Positions 24,197 to 33,094 of a stretch of DNA of 64,000 nucleotides are shown piece by piece. The notes under the pieces are model-generated. The model saw nothing but the letters and a program-made list of their open reading frames with translations, did not search any database and was not told the DNA's origin. Numbering within the stretch: the first letter of the stretch is position 1; each line of letters opens with the position of its first letter. The DNA comes from Streptomyces sp. SAI-127. Lineage in GTDB: Bacteria; Actinomycetota; Actinomycetes; Streptomycetales; Streptomycetaceae. The position numbers and the translations under genes were made by a program. Location of the stretch: positions 8,452,501-8,516,500 of the forward strand of contig NZ_JARXYJ010000001.1 in assembly GCF_029894425.1 (NCBI RefSeq), in the 5' to 3' direction.

Positions 24197-25110
24197 GCGC
24201 CCAGGAGCGGCTGACGGACTCGCTGTACGGCCTCGGCTGGGGCGTGGTCAAGAAACTCCCCGAGCCGGTCGCCGTGCGCCTCGGCCGGAGCATCGCCGAC
24301 CTCGCCTGGAAACGGCGCGGCAAGGGCGTGCTCCGACTGGAGAGCAACTACGCGCGCGTGGTGCCCGACGCGAGCCCCGAGCGCCTCGCCGAGCTCTCGC
24401 GCGCGGGCATGCGCTCGTATCTGCGCTACTGGATGGAGTCCTTCCGGCTGCCCGCCTGGAGCAGGGAACGCATCAAGGGCGCCTTCGACGCGAAGGACCT
24501 CCATCATCTGACCGAGGGGCTCGCGGCCGGCAAGGGCGTCATTCTCGCGCTGCCGCACATGGCCAACTGGGACCTCGCCGGCGCCTGGGTCACCACCAAG
24601 CTGGAGACCCCGTTCACGACGGTCGCCGAGCGGCTCAAGCCGGAGACGCTGTACGACCGTTTCGTCGCCTACCGCGAGGGCCTCGGGATGGAGGTGCTCC
24701 CGCACAGCGGCGGCACCGCCTTCGGCACGCTGGCCCGGCGGCTGCGCGACGGCGGCCTGGTCTGTCTGGTCGCCGAGCGCGACCTGTCGTCGTCCGGAGT
24801 CGAGGTGCGGTTCTTCGGCGAGGCGACCCGCATCCCCGCGGGCCCGGCCCTGCTGGCCCAGCAGACGGGCGCGCTGCTGCTGCCGGTGACACTCTGGTAC
24901 GACGACTCGCCCGTCATGCGGGGAAGGGTGCATCCCCCGGTCGAGGTGCCCGAGACAGGTACGCGAGCCGAAAAGACGTCTGTCATGGCACAGGCGCTGG
25001 CCGATGCCTTCGCCACAGGGATCGCCGATCACCCGGAGGACTGGCACATGCTGCAGCGCTTGTGGCTGAAGGACCTCGAGCCCCGACCGTCGGACGGGGC
25101 CCGACCGTGA
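24193..25110 (+). CDS. patA: Phosphatidylinositol mannoside acyltransferase
   Basis: A 305-aa lysophospholipid acyltransferase-superfamily protein (LpxL/HtrB-like). The HxxxxD catalytic motif is HMANWD (H122 to D127), and a LVAERDLSSSGVEVRFFG block follows near 190-210. It should transfer an acyl chain to the mannose of phosphatidylinositol mannoside at the inner face of the membrane. The GTG start overlaps the pgsA stop and its own stop overlaps the next start, so all three genes are coupled. Confidence 0.9.
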   Translation: MSAQERLTDSLYGLGWGVVKKLPEPVAVRLGRSIADLAWKRRGKGVLRLESNYARVVPDASPERLAELSRAGMRSYLRYWMESFRLPAWSRERIKGAFDAKDLHHLTEGLAAGKGVILALPHMANWDLAGAWVTTKLETPFTTVAERLKPETLYDRFVAYREGLGMEVLPHSGGTAFGTLARRLRDGGLVCLVAERDLSSSGVEVRFFGEATRIPAGPALLAQQTGALLLPVTLWYDDSPVMRGRVHPPVEVPETGTRAEKTSVMAQALADAFATGIADHPEDWHMLQRLWLKDLEPRPSDGARP

Positions 25111-26276
25111 GAATCGGCATCGTCTGCCCGTACTCCTGGGATGTGCCCGGTGGCGTCCAGTTCCACATCCGCGATCTCGCCGAGTACTTCATCCGTCTCG
25201 GCCACGAGGTGTCCGTCCTCGCCCCGGCCGACGACGAAACCCCGCTGCCGCCGTACGTCGTCTCGGCCGGCCGCGCGGTTCCGGTGCCGTACAACGGCTC
25301 GGTGGCCCGACTGAGCTTCGGCTTCCTGTCGGCGGCACGGGTGCGCCGCTGGCTGCACGACGGCGAGTTCGACGTGGTCCACATCCATGAGCCGTCCTCG
25401 CCGTCGCTCGGCCTGCTGACCTGCTGGGCCGCGCAGGGCCCGATCGTCGCCACCTTCCACACCTCGAACCCGCGCTCCCGGGTCATGGTCGCCGCGTACT
25501 CGATCCTCCAGGCCGCCCTGGAGAAGATCAGCGCCCGGATCGCCGTGAGCGAGTACGCCCGCCGCACGCTCGTCGAGCACCTCGGCGGCGACGCCGTGGT
25601 GATCCCGAACGGCGTCGACGTCGACTTCTTCGCCAAGGCCGAGCCGAAGCCCGAGTGGCAGGGCGAGACGATCGGCTTCATGGGGCGCATCGACGAGCCA
25701 CGCAAGGGCCTGCCGGTGCTGATGAAGGCGCTGCCGAAGATCCTCGCCGAGCGTCCGGGGACCCGGCTGCTGGTGGCCGGGCGCGGCGACGAGGAGGAGG
25801 CGGTCGAGTCGCTGCCCGCCGAACTCCGCCCGCGCGTCGAGTTCCTCGGCATGATCAGCGACGAGGACAAGGCCCGCTTCCTGCGCAGCGTCGACCTGTA
25901 CGTCGCCCCCAACACCGGCGGCGAGAGCTTCGGGATCATCCTCGTCGAGGCCATGTCGGCGGGCGCCCCGGTGCTCGCCTCCGACCTCGACGCCTTCACC
26001 CAGGTCCTCGACCAGGGCGCGGCGGGCGAACTCTTCGCCAACGAGGACGCGGACGCGCTGGCGGCGGCGGCGCTACGGCTCCTCGGGGATCCGGCGAGGC
26101 TGACCGAACTGCGAGAGCGCGGCCGCGCGCACGTCCGGCGCTTCGACTGGTCGACCGTCGGGGCGGACATCCTGTCGGTCTACGAGACGGTCACGTCGGG
26201 CGCCGCGGCGGTGGCCGCGGCGGACGTCGACCGGGGCCCGGGATTGCGGGCCCGACTCGGACTCGCCCGAGACTGA
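25107..26276 (+). CDS. pimA: Phosphatidylinositol alpha-mannosyltransferase (GT4)
   Basis: A 389-aa GT-B glycosyltransferase. The N-terminal Rossmann lobe opens with GIVCPYSWDVPGGVQ. The acceptor-side HEPSSPS lies around 97-103. The C-terminal lobe holds the GRIDEPRKG and PNTGGESFGIILVEAMS segments, whose EX7E glutamates bind the GDP-mannose donor. It adds the first mannose to phosphatidylinositol. GTG start overlapping the acyltransferase stop. A 638-bp gene-free gap follows, so the operon ends here. Confidence 0.93.
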   Translation: MRIGIVCPYSWDVPGGVQFHIRDLAEYFIRLGHEVSVLAPADDETPLPPYVVSAGRAVPVPYNGSVARLSFGFLSAARVRRWLHDGEFDVVHIHEPSSPSLGLLTCWAAQGPIVATFHTSNPRSRVMVAAYSILQAALEKISARIAVSEYARRTLVEHLGGDAVVIPNGVDVDFFAKAEPKPEWQGETIGFMGRIDEPRKGLPVLMKALPKILAERPGTRLLVAGRGDEEEAVESLPAELRPRVEFLGMISDEDKARFLRSVDLYVAPNTGGESFGIILVEAMSAGAPVLASDLDAFTQVLDQGAAGELFANEDADALAAAALRLLGDPARLTELRERGRAHVRRFDWSTVGADILSVYETVTSGAAAVAAADVDRGPGLRARLGLARD

Positions 26277-26914
26277 CCGCCGCGCGGGCGTGTTGCGCGG
26301 CTGGGGTTGGCGGGGGCTTTAGGGGCGACGGTACGACCGACGCGGCGCGGCTGCCCGCGACCGGCGACTCGCCTGACGTGGACCGGTGGGGCACGGGGCG
26401 CGGGTTCGCCCGCGGTCGCCCGGCAAGGCCGCTGACGCGGGCAGGGCCGGCGTGCGGGACTGCCCGGTTCACCGACGACGACGCATGGGATTGCGGGCTC
26501 GGCCGGGGCCGTCGTGCGGGGCCGGAACGCCGATGACCGGATACGGGCAGGGGGCTGTTCTGGGAGGGTGGTCCGGTCTCGCCCGGTCGGTTGGTGCAGC
26601 GTCGGGGCCCTTCCGCCGAGACCGACCCCTCCCCGTGTCGGTCCCGTCCCGCCGCGGACGGCCTCGTGCCGTGCGGGGTCCCTATCGTCGGCCACGACGT
26701 CGTGGCCGACGACCCGGGCCGGGCTCGCCGACGACGGGTGCCGCGCCGGGCCCGGCGTGCCCGGCTCAGCCCGTGCCGCGCCGGGCCCCACCTCTCTGCC
26801 GACCGATCTCGCGCCGGTGAGGCATACCCTCCGGCGGGCCCTCATACCGGCCGGGTGTGTCCGTCCCGTGCCTGACCCGCATCGCCCGAACCCGCCCCGA
26901 TAGCCTTGCTGCCC
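26277..26914. other. 638-bp gene-free gap with palindrome and short direct repeats
   Basis: No supported gene on either strand; open frames here overlap the flanking genes and lack starts. A small stem (CCGCGC 26280-26285 with GCGCGG 26295-26300) may end the pimA transcript. A 16-bp direct repeat starting GTGCCGCGCCGGG occurs at 26738-26753 and 26773-26788. A separate palindrome entry covers 26685-26712. TAGCCT (26901-26906) is a likely -10 for the next gene. Confidence 0.6.
26685..26712. repeat. Perfect 28-bp palindrome
   Basis: TCGTCGGCCACGAC (26685-26698) is followed directly by its exact reverse complement (26699-26712), with no loop. The length and perfection are unusual for chance. It could be an operator, a cruciform or the remnant of a mobile end. 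Confidence 0.8.
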
Positions 26915-27457
26915 GTGACTCCCACCCTCATCTGGATTCTCGTCGCGCTCGTCGCGATCGGCCTGTATCTGAGCTGGACCGCAGGCCGTCTCGACCGGCT
27001 GCACGCCAGGATCGACGCCACGCGCGCGGGCCTGGACGCGCAGTTGCTCCGCCGCGCCTCCGTGGCCCAGGAACTGGCCACCGCGGGCGTGCTCGACCCG
27101 GCCGCGTCGATCGTCCTGTACGAGGCCGCGCACGCCGCCCGGCAGGCCGAGGAGGAGCAGCGGGAGGTCGCCGAGAGCGACCTGAGCCAGGCCTTGCGGG
27201 CCGTGTTCGCGGACCCGGCCCAGGTGGAGGCGGTCCGCGAGGCGCCCGGGGGAGAGGCGGCGGCCCACGAACTCACCGAGGCCGTACGACGGGTCCCGAT
27301 GGCTCGCCGCTTCCACAACGACGCGGTCGGCGCCGCCCGCCGCCTTCGCCAGCACCGCAAGGTCCGCTGGTTCCGCCTGGCCGGTCACGCCCCCTTCCCG
27401 ATGGCCTTCGAGATGGACGACGAGCCGCCCGCGGCCCTGGTCGACCGGGCAGCCTAG
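26915..27457 (+). CDS. Membrane-anchored LemA-like helical protein
   Basis: A 180-aa protein with one N-terminal membrane span (residues 3-22), then long charged helices with the RLDRLHARID heptad-like segment and a late HNDAVGAARRLRQHRK motif that recalls LemA proteins. The function is unknown. I choose GTG at 26915 because TAGCCT lies 8 bases upstream, as in a leaderless message; a TTG at 26906 would add three residues. It occupies the slot between pimA and pdxS that in M. tuberculosis holds the membrane/NUDIX gene Rv2609c, but no NUDIX box is present here. Confidence 0.7.
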   Translation: MTPTLIWILVALVAIGLYLSWTAGRLDRLHARIDATRAGLDAQLLRRASVAQELATAGVLDPAASIVLYEAAHAARQAEEEQREVAESDLSQALRAVFADPAQVEAVREAPGGEAAAHELTEAVRRVPMARRFHNDAVGAARRLRQHRKVRWFRLAGHAPFPMAFEMDDEPPAALVDRAA

Positions 27458-27572
27458 GACCAGGGCTGCACCAAAACGATCCACCGCCTCTCCATTGGCC
27501 CTTGCTGTGGCCTGGTCCGGTGACGTTTCCTCGGTGCTGCAGTAATCCCTTTCACTTCTGCGAGGTCAACCC

Positions 27573-28478
27573 GTGTCCAGCACCGAGAACCAGGCCCCCG
27601 AGACCGGCACCGCGCGCGTGAAGCGCGGCATGGCCGAACAGCTCAAGGGCGGCGTGATCATGGACGTCGTCAACGCCGAGCAGGCGAAGATCGCCGAGGA
27701 CGCGGGCGCCGTGGCCGTCATGGCCCTGGAGCGGGTTCCGGCCGACATCCGCAAGGACGGCGGCGTGGCCCGTATGTCGGACCCGACAATGATCGAGGAG
27801 ATCATCGAGGCCGTCTCGATCCCGGTCATGGCCAAGTCCCGCATCGGCCACTTCGTCGAGGCCCAGGTCCTGCAGTCCCTCGGTGTCGACTACATCGACG
27901 AGTCCGAGGTCCTCACCCCGGCCGACGAGGTCAACCACTCCGACAAGTGGTCCTTCACGACGCCCTTCGTCTGCGGCGCCACCAACCTGGGCGAGGCCCT
28001 GCGCCGCATCGCCGAGGGCGCGGCCATGATCCGCTCCAAGGGCGAGGCCGGCACCGGCAACGTCGTCGAGGCCGTCCGCCACCTGCGCCAGATCAAGAAC
28101 GAGATCGCCCGCCTGCGCGGCTACGACAACCACGAGCTGTACGCCGCCGCCAAGGAGCTGCGCGCCCCGTACGAGCTCGTCAAGGAAGTCGCCGAACTCG
28201 GCAAGCTCCCGGTCGTGCTGTTCTCCGCCGGTGGCGTGGCCACCCCGGCCGACGCCGCACTGATGCGCCAGCTCGGCGCCGAGGGCGTCTTCGTCGGTTC
28301 CGGCATCTTCAAGTCCGGCGACCCGGCCAAGCGCGCGGCCGCCATCGTGAAGGCCACCACCTTCTACGACGACCCGAAGATCATCGCGGACGCGTCCCGC
28401 AACCTCGGCGAGGCCATGGTCGGCATCAACTGCGACACCCTCCCCGAGACCGAGCGCTACGCCAACCGCGGCTGGTAA
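27573..28478 (+). CDS. pdxS: Pyridoxal 5'-phosphate synthase, PdxS lyase subunit
   Basis: A 301-aa (beta/alpha)8-barrel enzyme that builds PLP from ribose 5-phosphate, glyceraldehyde 3-phosphate and ammonia. Characteristic segments are [11 protein letters not shown] near the start, [13 protein letters not shown] (the catalytic lysine), [13 protein letters not shown] and [15 protein letters not shown], with the phosphate-binding [11 protein letters not shown] start preceded by GCGAGG. pdxT follows after 6 bp, so lyase and glutaminase are co-made. No MocR/PdxR regulator gene adjoins. An inverted pair GGACCAGG (27457-27464)/CCTGGTCC (27511-27518) lies in the leader region. Confidence 0.97.
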   Translation: MSSTENQAPETGTARVKRGMAEQLKGGVIMDVVNAEQAKIAEDAGAVAVMALERVPADIRKDGGVARMSDPTMIEEIIEAVSIPVMAKSRIGHFVEAQVLQSLGVDYIDESEVLTPADEVNHSDKWSFTTPFVCGATNLGEALRRIAEGAAMIRSKGEAGTGNVVEAVRHLRQIKNEIARLRGYDNHELYAAAKELRAPYELVKEVAELGKLPVVLFSAGGVATPADAALMRQLGAEGVFVGSGIFKSGDPAKRAAAIVKATTFYDDPKIIADASRNLGEAMVGINCDTLPETERYANRGW

Positions 28479-28484
28479 CCACTC

Positions 28485-29090
28485 ATGAGCACTCCTGTCA
28501 TAGGCGTCCTGGCCCTCCAGGGCGACGTCCGGGAGCACCTCGTGGCCCTGGCCGCGGCCGACGCCGTGGCCAGGCCGGTGCGGCGCCCCGACGAACTCGC
28601 CGAGGTCGACGGCCTCGTCCTCCCCGGCGGCGAGTCCACGACCATCTCCAAGCTGGCCGTCCTCTTCGGAGTGATGGAGCCGCTACGCGCGCGTGTGCGT
28701 GCCGGAATGCCTGTCTACGGCACCTGCGCGGGCCTGATCATGCTGGCCGACAAGATCCTCGACCCGCGCTCGGGCCAGGAGACGATCGGCGGCATCGACA
28801 TGATCGTGCGCCGCAACGCCTTCGGACGTCAGAACGAGTCCTTCGAAGCGGCGGTCGACGTGAAGGGCGTCGAGGGCGATCCTGTAGAGGGCGTCTTCAT
28901 CCGCGCCCCCTGGGTCGAGTCCGTCGGCGCCGAGACCGAAGTGCTCGCCGAGCACGAGGGCCACATCGTCGCGGTCCGCCAGGGCAACGCGCTCGCCACG
29001 TCGTTCCACCCGGAACTGACCGGCGACCACCGCGTGCACTCCCTGTTCGTCGACATGGTGCGCGCGAACCGGACGGCGGAGTCCTTGTAG
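28485..29090 (+). CDS. pdxT: Pyridoxal 5'-phosphate synthase, PdxT glutaminase subunit
   Basis: A 201-aa class I glutamine amidotransferase that supplies ammonia to PdxS. The nucleophile is C81 in VYGTCAG; His175 and Glu177 in SFHPEL complete the triad. The GGES segment near 48-51 forms the oxyanion region. ATG start, six bases after pdxS. The product acts as a ring of subunits around the PdxS dodecamer. yebC starts 49 bp later and may be read from the same transcript. Confidence 0.97.
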   Translation: MSTPVIGVLALQGDVREHLVALAAADAVARPVRRPDELAEVDGLVLPGGESTTISKLAVLFGVMEPLRARVRAGMPVYGTCAGLIMLADKILDPRSGQETIGGIDMIVRRNAFGRQNESFEAAVDVKGVEGDPVEGVFIRAPWVESVGAETEVLAEHEGHIVAVRQGNALATSFHPELTGDHRVHSLFVDMVRANRTAESL

Positions 29091-29139
29091 GATCTCTGGC
29101 GTTCGTTGTGTGTATGGGTTACGCGAAGGAGACAGGCAG

Positions 29140-29892
29140 ATGTCCGGCCACTCTAAATGGGCTACGACGAAGCACAAGAAGGCCGTGATCGATGCCAAGC
29201 GCGGCAAGCTCTTCGCGAAGTTGATCAAGAACATCGAGGTCGCGGCCCGGATGGGCGGCGTCGACATCGAGGGCAACCCGACTCTCTATGACGCCATCCA
29301 GAAGGCGAAGAAGTCGTCGGTCCCGAACAAGAACATCGACTCCGCGGTCAAGCGCGGCGGCGGTCTCGAGGCCGGCGGCGCCGACTACGAGACGATCATG
29401 TACGAGGGCTACGGCCCGAACGGTGTCGCGGTGCTCATCGAGTGCCTCACCGACAACCGCAACCGCGCCGCCTCCGACGTCCGCGTCGCCATGACCCGCA
29501 ACGGCGGCTCCATGGCCGACCCGGGCTCGGTGTCGTACCTCTTCAACCGCAAGGGCGTCGTCATCGTCCCCAAGGGCGAGCTGGGCGAGGACGACGTGCT
29601 CGGCGCCGTCCTGGACGCGGGCGCCGAGGAGGTCAACGACCTCGGTGAGTCCTTCGAGGTCATCAGCGAGGCCACCGACCTGGTCGCGGTCCGCACCGCC
29701 CTTCAGGACGCCGGCATCGACTACGACTCCGCCGACGCCAACTTCGTCCCGACCATGCAGGTCGAGCTGGACGAGGAAGGCGCCAAGAAGATCTTCAAGC
29801 TGATCGACGCCCTCGAGGACAGCGACGACGTCCAGAACGTCTTCGCCAACTTCGACGTGAGCGACGAGGTCATGGAGAAGGTCGACGCCTGA
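29140..29892 (+). CDS. YebC/PmpR-family protein
   Basis: A 250-aa protein of the YebC/TACO1 family, starting [14 protein letters not shown] as usual. The family binds DNA in some reports and helps ribosomes translate difficult stretches in others; which applies here is unknown. ATG start with GAAGGAGA upstream; an in-frame ATG 30 bases earlier is rejected. It lies between pdxT and ruvC, a common neighbourhood, and is followed by a strong terminator, so ruvC is probably transcribed separately. Confidence 0.95.
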   Translation: MSGHSKWATTKHKKAVIDAKRGKLFAKLIKNIEVAARMGGVDIEGNPTLYDAIQKAKKSSVPNKNIDSAVKRGGGLEAGGADYETIMYEGYGPNGVAVLIECLTDNRNRAASDVRVAMTRNGGSMADPGSVSYLFNRKGVVIVPKGELGEDDVLGAVLDAGAEEVNDLGESFEVISEATDLVAVRTALQDAGIDYDSADANFVPTMQVELDEEGAKKIFKLIDALEDSDDVQNVFANFDVSDEVMEKVDA

Positions 29893-29910
29893 GCCGACGC
29901 TCAGCTTCGA

Positions 29911-29941
29911 ACGGGCCGACGGGACACCCCCGTCGGCCCGT
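29911..29941 (+). terminator. Strong hairpin terminator after yebC
   Basis: A perfect 13-bp stem (29911-29923 with 29929-29941) has a 5-nt ACACC loop, 18 bases past the yebC stop. Downstream, GCGTTGCCGG occurs twice in tandem (29943-29962). Confidence 0.85.
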
Positions 29942-30023
29942 CGCGTTGCCGGGCGTTGCCGGCACCCGTTGTCGGTGGCACCCGATAGCCTGCACAAACA
30001 GGAGATCGAAGGGCGGGGTGAGC

Positions 30024-30563
30024 GTGCGCGTACTCGGGGTGGACCCCGGACTGACGCGGTGCGGTGTCGGTGTGGTTGAAGGCGTTGCCGGCAGGCCGCT
30101 CACGATGATCGGCGTCGGGGTCGTACGCACGCCCGCCGACGCCGAGTTGGGGCAGCGCCTCGTCGCGATCGAGCAGGGCATCGAGCAGTGGCTGGACGAG
30201 CACCGGCCCGAATGCGTCGCCGTGGAGCGGGTGTTCAGCCAGCACAACGTCCGTACGGTGATGGGCACCGCTCAGGCCAGCGCCGTCGCGATGCTGTGCG
30301 CCGCCCGCCGCGGCATCCCCGTCGCCCTGCACACCCCGAGCGAGGTCAAGGCCGCCGTCACCGGCAGCGGACGCGCCGACAAGGCCCAGGTCGGCGCCAT
30401 GGTCACCCGCCTGCTGCGGCTCGACGCGCCGCCCAAGCCGGCCGACGCCGCCGACGCCCTCGCGCTCGCCATCTGTCACATCTGGCGCGCGCCCGCCCAG
30501 AACCGACTCCAGCAGGCCGTCGCCCTGCACGCAGCCACAGCACGGAAAGGCCGTACGGCATGA
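30024..30563 (+). CDS. ruvC: Crossover junction endodeoxyribonuclease RuvC
   Basis: A 179-aa resolvase cutting Holliday junctions. D7 (VLGVDPGL), a Glu in VAVERVF and two Asp in ADAADALAL form the RNase H-like metal site. GTG at 30024 is preferred (GGGCGGGG five bases upstream, and the product starts MRVLGVDPG as usual); GTG at 30018 would add two residues. TAGCCT at 29986-29991 is a likely -10. The stop overlaps the ruvA start. Confidence 0.96.
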   Translation: MRVLGVDPGLTRCGVGVVEGVAGRPLTMIGVGVVRTPADAELGQRLVAIEQGIEQWLDEHRPECVAVERVFSQHNVRTVMGTAQASAVAMLCAARRGIPVALHTPSEVKAAVTGSGRADKAQVGAMVTRLLRLDAPPKPADAADALALAICHIWRAPAQNRLQQAVALHAATARKGRTA

Positions 30564-31165
30564 TCGCCTTTGTGAGCGGCACGGTCGCCGCACTCGCTCC
30601 CGACGCCGCGGTGGTCGAGGTCGGCGGTGTCGGCATGGCGGTGCAGTGCACGCCGAACACGCTCTCGACGCTCCGCCTCGGCAAGCCCGCCAAGCTCGCC
30701 ACCTCCCTGGTCGTACGAGAGGACTCCCTCACTCTCTACGGCTTCGTCGACGACGACGAGCGCCAGGTCTTCGAACTGCTCCAGACCGCGAGCGGAGTCG
30801 GCCCGCGGCTGGCCCAGTCCATGCTGGCGGTGCACTCGCCCGACGCGCTGCGCCGAGCGGTGGCCACGGGCGATGAAAAGGCGCTCATCGCCGTGCCCGG
30901 CATCGGCAAGAAGGGCGCCCAGAAGCTGCTCCTTGAGCTGAAGGACCGGCTGGGCGAGCCGATCGGCGCGCCCGCGATCGGCGCTCCGGTCACCCAGGGC
31001 TGGCGCGACCAGCTGCACGCCGCCCTGATCGGCCTCGGATACGCCACGCGCGAGGCCGACGAGGCCGTCACCGCCGTCACCCCGCAGGCAGAGGCGGCCG
31101 AGGGCACACCGCAGGTCGGCCGGCTGCTGAAGGCGGCCCTCCAGACCCTGAACCGCGCCCGCTGA
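30560..31165 (+). CDS. ruvA: Holliday junction branch migration protein RuvA
   Basis: A 201-aa junction-binding protein. It has an N-terminal OB-fold (MIAFVSGTV...LYGF), a tandem helix-hairpin-helix middle ([12 protein letters not shown] and [15 protein letters not shown]) and a flexible linker to the C-terminal RuvB-contact domain (residues 145-201). The ATG overlaps the ruvC stop. It forms the tetramer that holds the junction while RuvB pumps DNA. Confidence 0.97.
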   Translation: MIAFVSGTVAALAPDAAVVEVGGVGMAVQCTPNTLSTLRLGKPAKLATSLVVREDSLTLYGFVDDDERQVFELLQTASGVGPRLAQSMLAVHSPDALRRAVATGDEKALIAVPGIGKKGAQKLLLELKDRLGEPIGAPAIGAPVTQGWRDQLHAALIGLGYATREADEAVTAVTPQAEAAEGTPQVGRLLKAALQTLNRAR

Positions 31166-31190
31166 CCCACCCGACACAGAGGCACACGAC

Positions 31191-32261
31191 ATGAACTGGG
31201 ACGACACCACCGACGCGACCGCCTCCGAGCGGCTCGTCGGTGCGTCCGCCGACGGTGAGGACCAGGCGGTGGAGGCCGCCCTGCGCCCCAAGGACCTGGA
31301 CGAGTTCATCGGCCAGGAGAAGGTGCGCGAACAGCTCGACCTGGTGCTCAGGGCGGCACGCGCGCGGGGGGCCACCGCCGACCACGTGCTGCTCTCCGGC
31401 GCCCCCGGCCTCGGCAAGACCACCCTGTCGATGATCATCGCGGCCGAGATGAACGCCCCGATCCGGATCACCAGCGGCCCCGCCATCCAGCACGCCGGCG
31501 ACCTCGCGGCGATCCTCTCCTCCCTCCAGGAGGGCGAGGTCCTCTTCCTCGACGAGATCCACCGCATGTCGCGGCCCGCCGAGGAGATGCTCTACATGGC
31601 GATGGAGGACTTCCGCGTCGACGTCATCGTCGGCAAGGGCCCCGGCGCCACCGCCATCCCGCTGGAGCTGCCCCCGTTCACCCTGGTCGGCGCCACCACG
31701 CGCGCGGGCCTGCTGCCGCCTCCGCTGCGCGACCGCTTCGGCTTCACCGCGCACATGGAGTTCTACGAACCCGCCGAGCTGGAGCGCGTCATCCACCGTT
31801 CGGCCAACCTGCTCGACGTCGAGATCGGTTCCGACGGCGCCGCCGAGATCGCGGGCCGCTCCCGCGGCACGCCCCGTATCGCCAACCGTCTGCTGCGCCG
31901 CGTCCGGGACTACGCCCAGGTCAAGGCCGACGGAGTCATCACGCGCGACATCGCCGCGGCAGCGCTCAAGGTGTACGAGGTCGACGCCCGCGGCCTCGAC
32001 CGCCTCGACCGCGGAGTCCTGGTGGCCCTGCTCAAGCTCTTCGGCGGCGGCCCGGTCGGCCTGTCCACCCTCGCGGTCGCGGTGGGGGAGGAGCGCGAGA
32101 CCGTCGAGGAGGTCGCCGAACCCTTCCTCGTGCGCGAGGGGCTCCTCGCCCGCACGCCCCGCGGCCGGGTCGCCACTCCCGCCGCATGGGCACATCTCGG
32201 CCTCACCCCGCCTGGCTCGGCGTCCACAGGAAACGGACAACAGGACCTGTTCGGGACGTGA
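31191..32261 (+). CDS. ruvB: Holliday junction branch migration ATPase RuvB
   Basis: A 356-aa AAA+ motor. The Walker A is GAPGLGKTT, Walker B FLDEIHR, sensor 1 lies in GATTRAGLL, and the arginine-finger region and sensor 2 ([12 protein letters not shown]) follow. A C-terminal winged helix ends the fold. ATG start 25 bp after ruvA. The N-terminal 25 residues are an acidic extension typical of actinobacterial RuvB. Completes the ruvCAB operon. Confidence 0.98.
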   Translation: MNWDDTTDATASERLVGASADGEDQAVEAALRPKDLDEFIGQEKVREQLDLVLRAARARGATADHVLLSGAPGLGKTTLSMIIAAEMNAPIRITSGPAIQHAGDLAAILSSLQEGEVLFLDEIHRMSRPAEEMLYMAMEDFRVDVIVGKGPGATAIPLELPPFTLVGATTRAGLLPPPLRDRFGFTAHMEFYEPAELERVIHRSANLLDVEIGSDGAAEIAGRSRGTPRIANRLLRRVRDYAQVKADGVITRDIAAAALKVYEVDARGLDRLDRGVLVALLKLFGGGPVGLSTLAVAVGEERETVEEVAEPFLVREGLLARTPRGRVATPAAWAHLGLTPPGSASTGNGQQDLFGT

Positions 32262-32319
32262 CGCGATCGTGACAGCGAGGGCATTGGCCGGGTCAGGAAC
32301 CCTGGTGCCATGCTGAGCG

Positions 32320-32376
32320 TTGTTCACTGCGCGCGGACTCGCTTAGACTCCGCCGATGCCGCCTTTGTCGGCGGCA
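32320..32376 (+). promoter_or_regulatory. yajC-secDF promoter with 5' leader hairpin
   Basis: TTGTTC (32320-32325) and TAGACT (32344-32349) are 18 bp apart. Just after the predicted start a 7-bp hairpin, TGCCGCC-TTTGTC-GGCGGCA (32357-32376), opens the leader, about 60 bases before the yajC start codon. Confidence 0.6.
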
Positions 32377-32435
32377 GACATACCCCCAACCATCAGGCCG
32401 CTCACATCGCGGTCGCGTGAAGGAAGTACCGACCC

Positions 32436-32963
32436 GTGAGTCTCGTGACCCTCCTCCCGTTCATCGTGCTCATCGGGGCCATGTTCCTGATGACCCGCTC
32501 GGCCAAGAAGAAGCAGCAGCAGGCCGCGAGCATGCGGAACGACATGCAGCCCGGCAGCGGCGTCCGCACCATCGGGGGCATGTACGCCACGGTCAAGGAG
32601 GTCAACGAGGACACGGTCCTCCTCGACGCCGGTCCCGGCATCGATCTTCTCTTCGCGAAGAACGCCATCGGTGCCGTCCTGACCGACGACGAGTACAACC
32701 GCATCGTCCACGGCATCGAGCACGACCTGAAGTCCGACTCCGACGTCGTCCCGGACGACGCCTCCTCCCTCACCGAGACCGACGAGTCCGCCGACGAAGC
32801 TGCCGCCGCCTCCGACGAGAAGTCCGTCGACCTCGGTAAGAAGGACACGGCCGAGGAGCCCGCCGACGACGCGCCCGCCAAGGCCGACGCCGAGACCGAG
32901 GCAGTCGAGGCGAAGTCGGACGACGAGCCGAAGAAGACCGACGGCGACTCCGACGCGAAGTAG
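32436..32963 (+). CDS. yajC: Preprotein translocase subunit YajC
   Basis: A 175-aa protein with one N-terminal membrane span (residues 4-20), the RSAKKKQQQ basic collar and the YajC core up to about 90 (GSGVRTIGGMYATV). A long acidic Asp/Glu/Ala/Lys tail (95-175) is predicted to be disordered; it makes this YajC much longer than the enterobacterial form. YajC joins SecDF at the Sec translocon. GTG start with AAGGAAG 9 bases upstream. secD starts 131 bp downstream. Confidence 0.93.
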   Translation: MSLVTLLPFIVLIGAMFLMTRSAKKKQQQAASMRNDMQPGSGVRTIGGMYATVKEVNEDTVLLDAGPGIDLLFAKNAIGAVLTDDEYNRIVHGIEHDLKSDSDVVPDDASSLTETDESADEAAAASDEKSVDLGKKDTAEEPADDAPAKADAETEAVEAKSDDEPKKTDGDSDAK

Positions 32964-33094
32964 TCGCACTCCGGGGCGCGTGGACCAGCTCCGCGCGCCC
33001 CGGATCTGCGCGGCTCGCACGGGATCCCGACACCAGTCATGGCCGCCCGCCCGCCGATCCGGCGCGAGAGCGGCCCGAGAGGGAGTACGAGAAG

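Noticed and set aside
26180-27484. 434-codon minus-strand open frame across the 26.3-26.9 kb gap
   Set aside because: It runs antisense to the end of pimA and all of the LemA-like gene, and its product is Arg/Pro/Ala noise.
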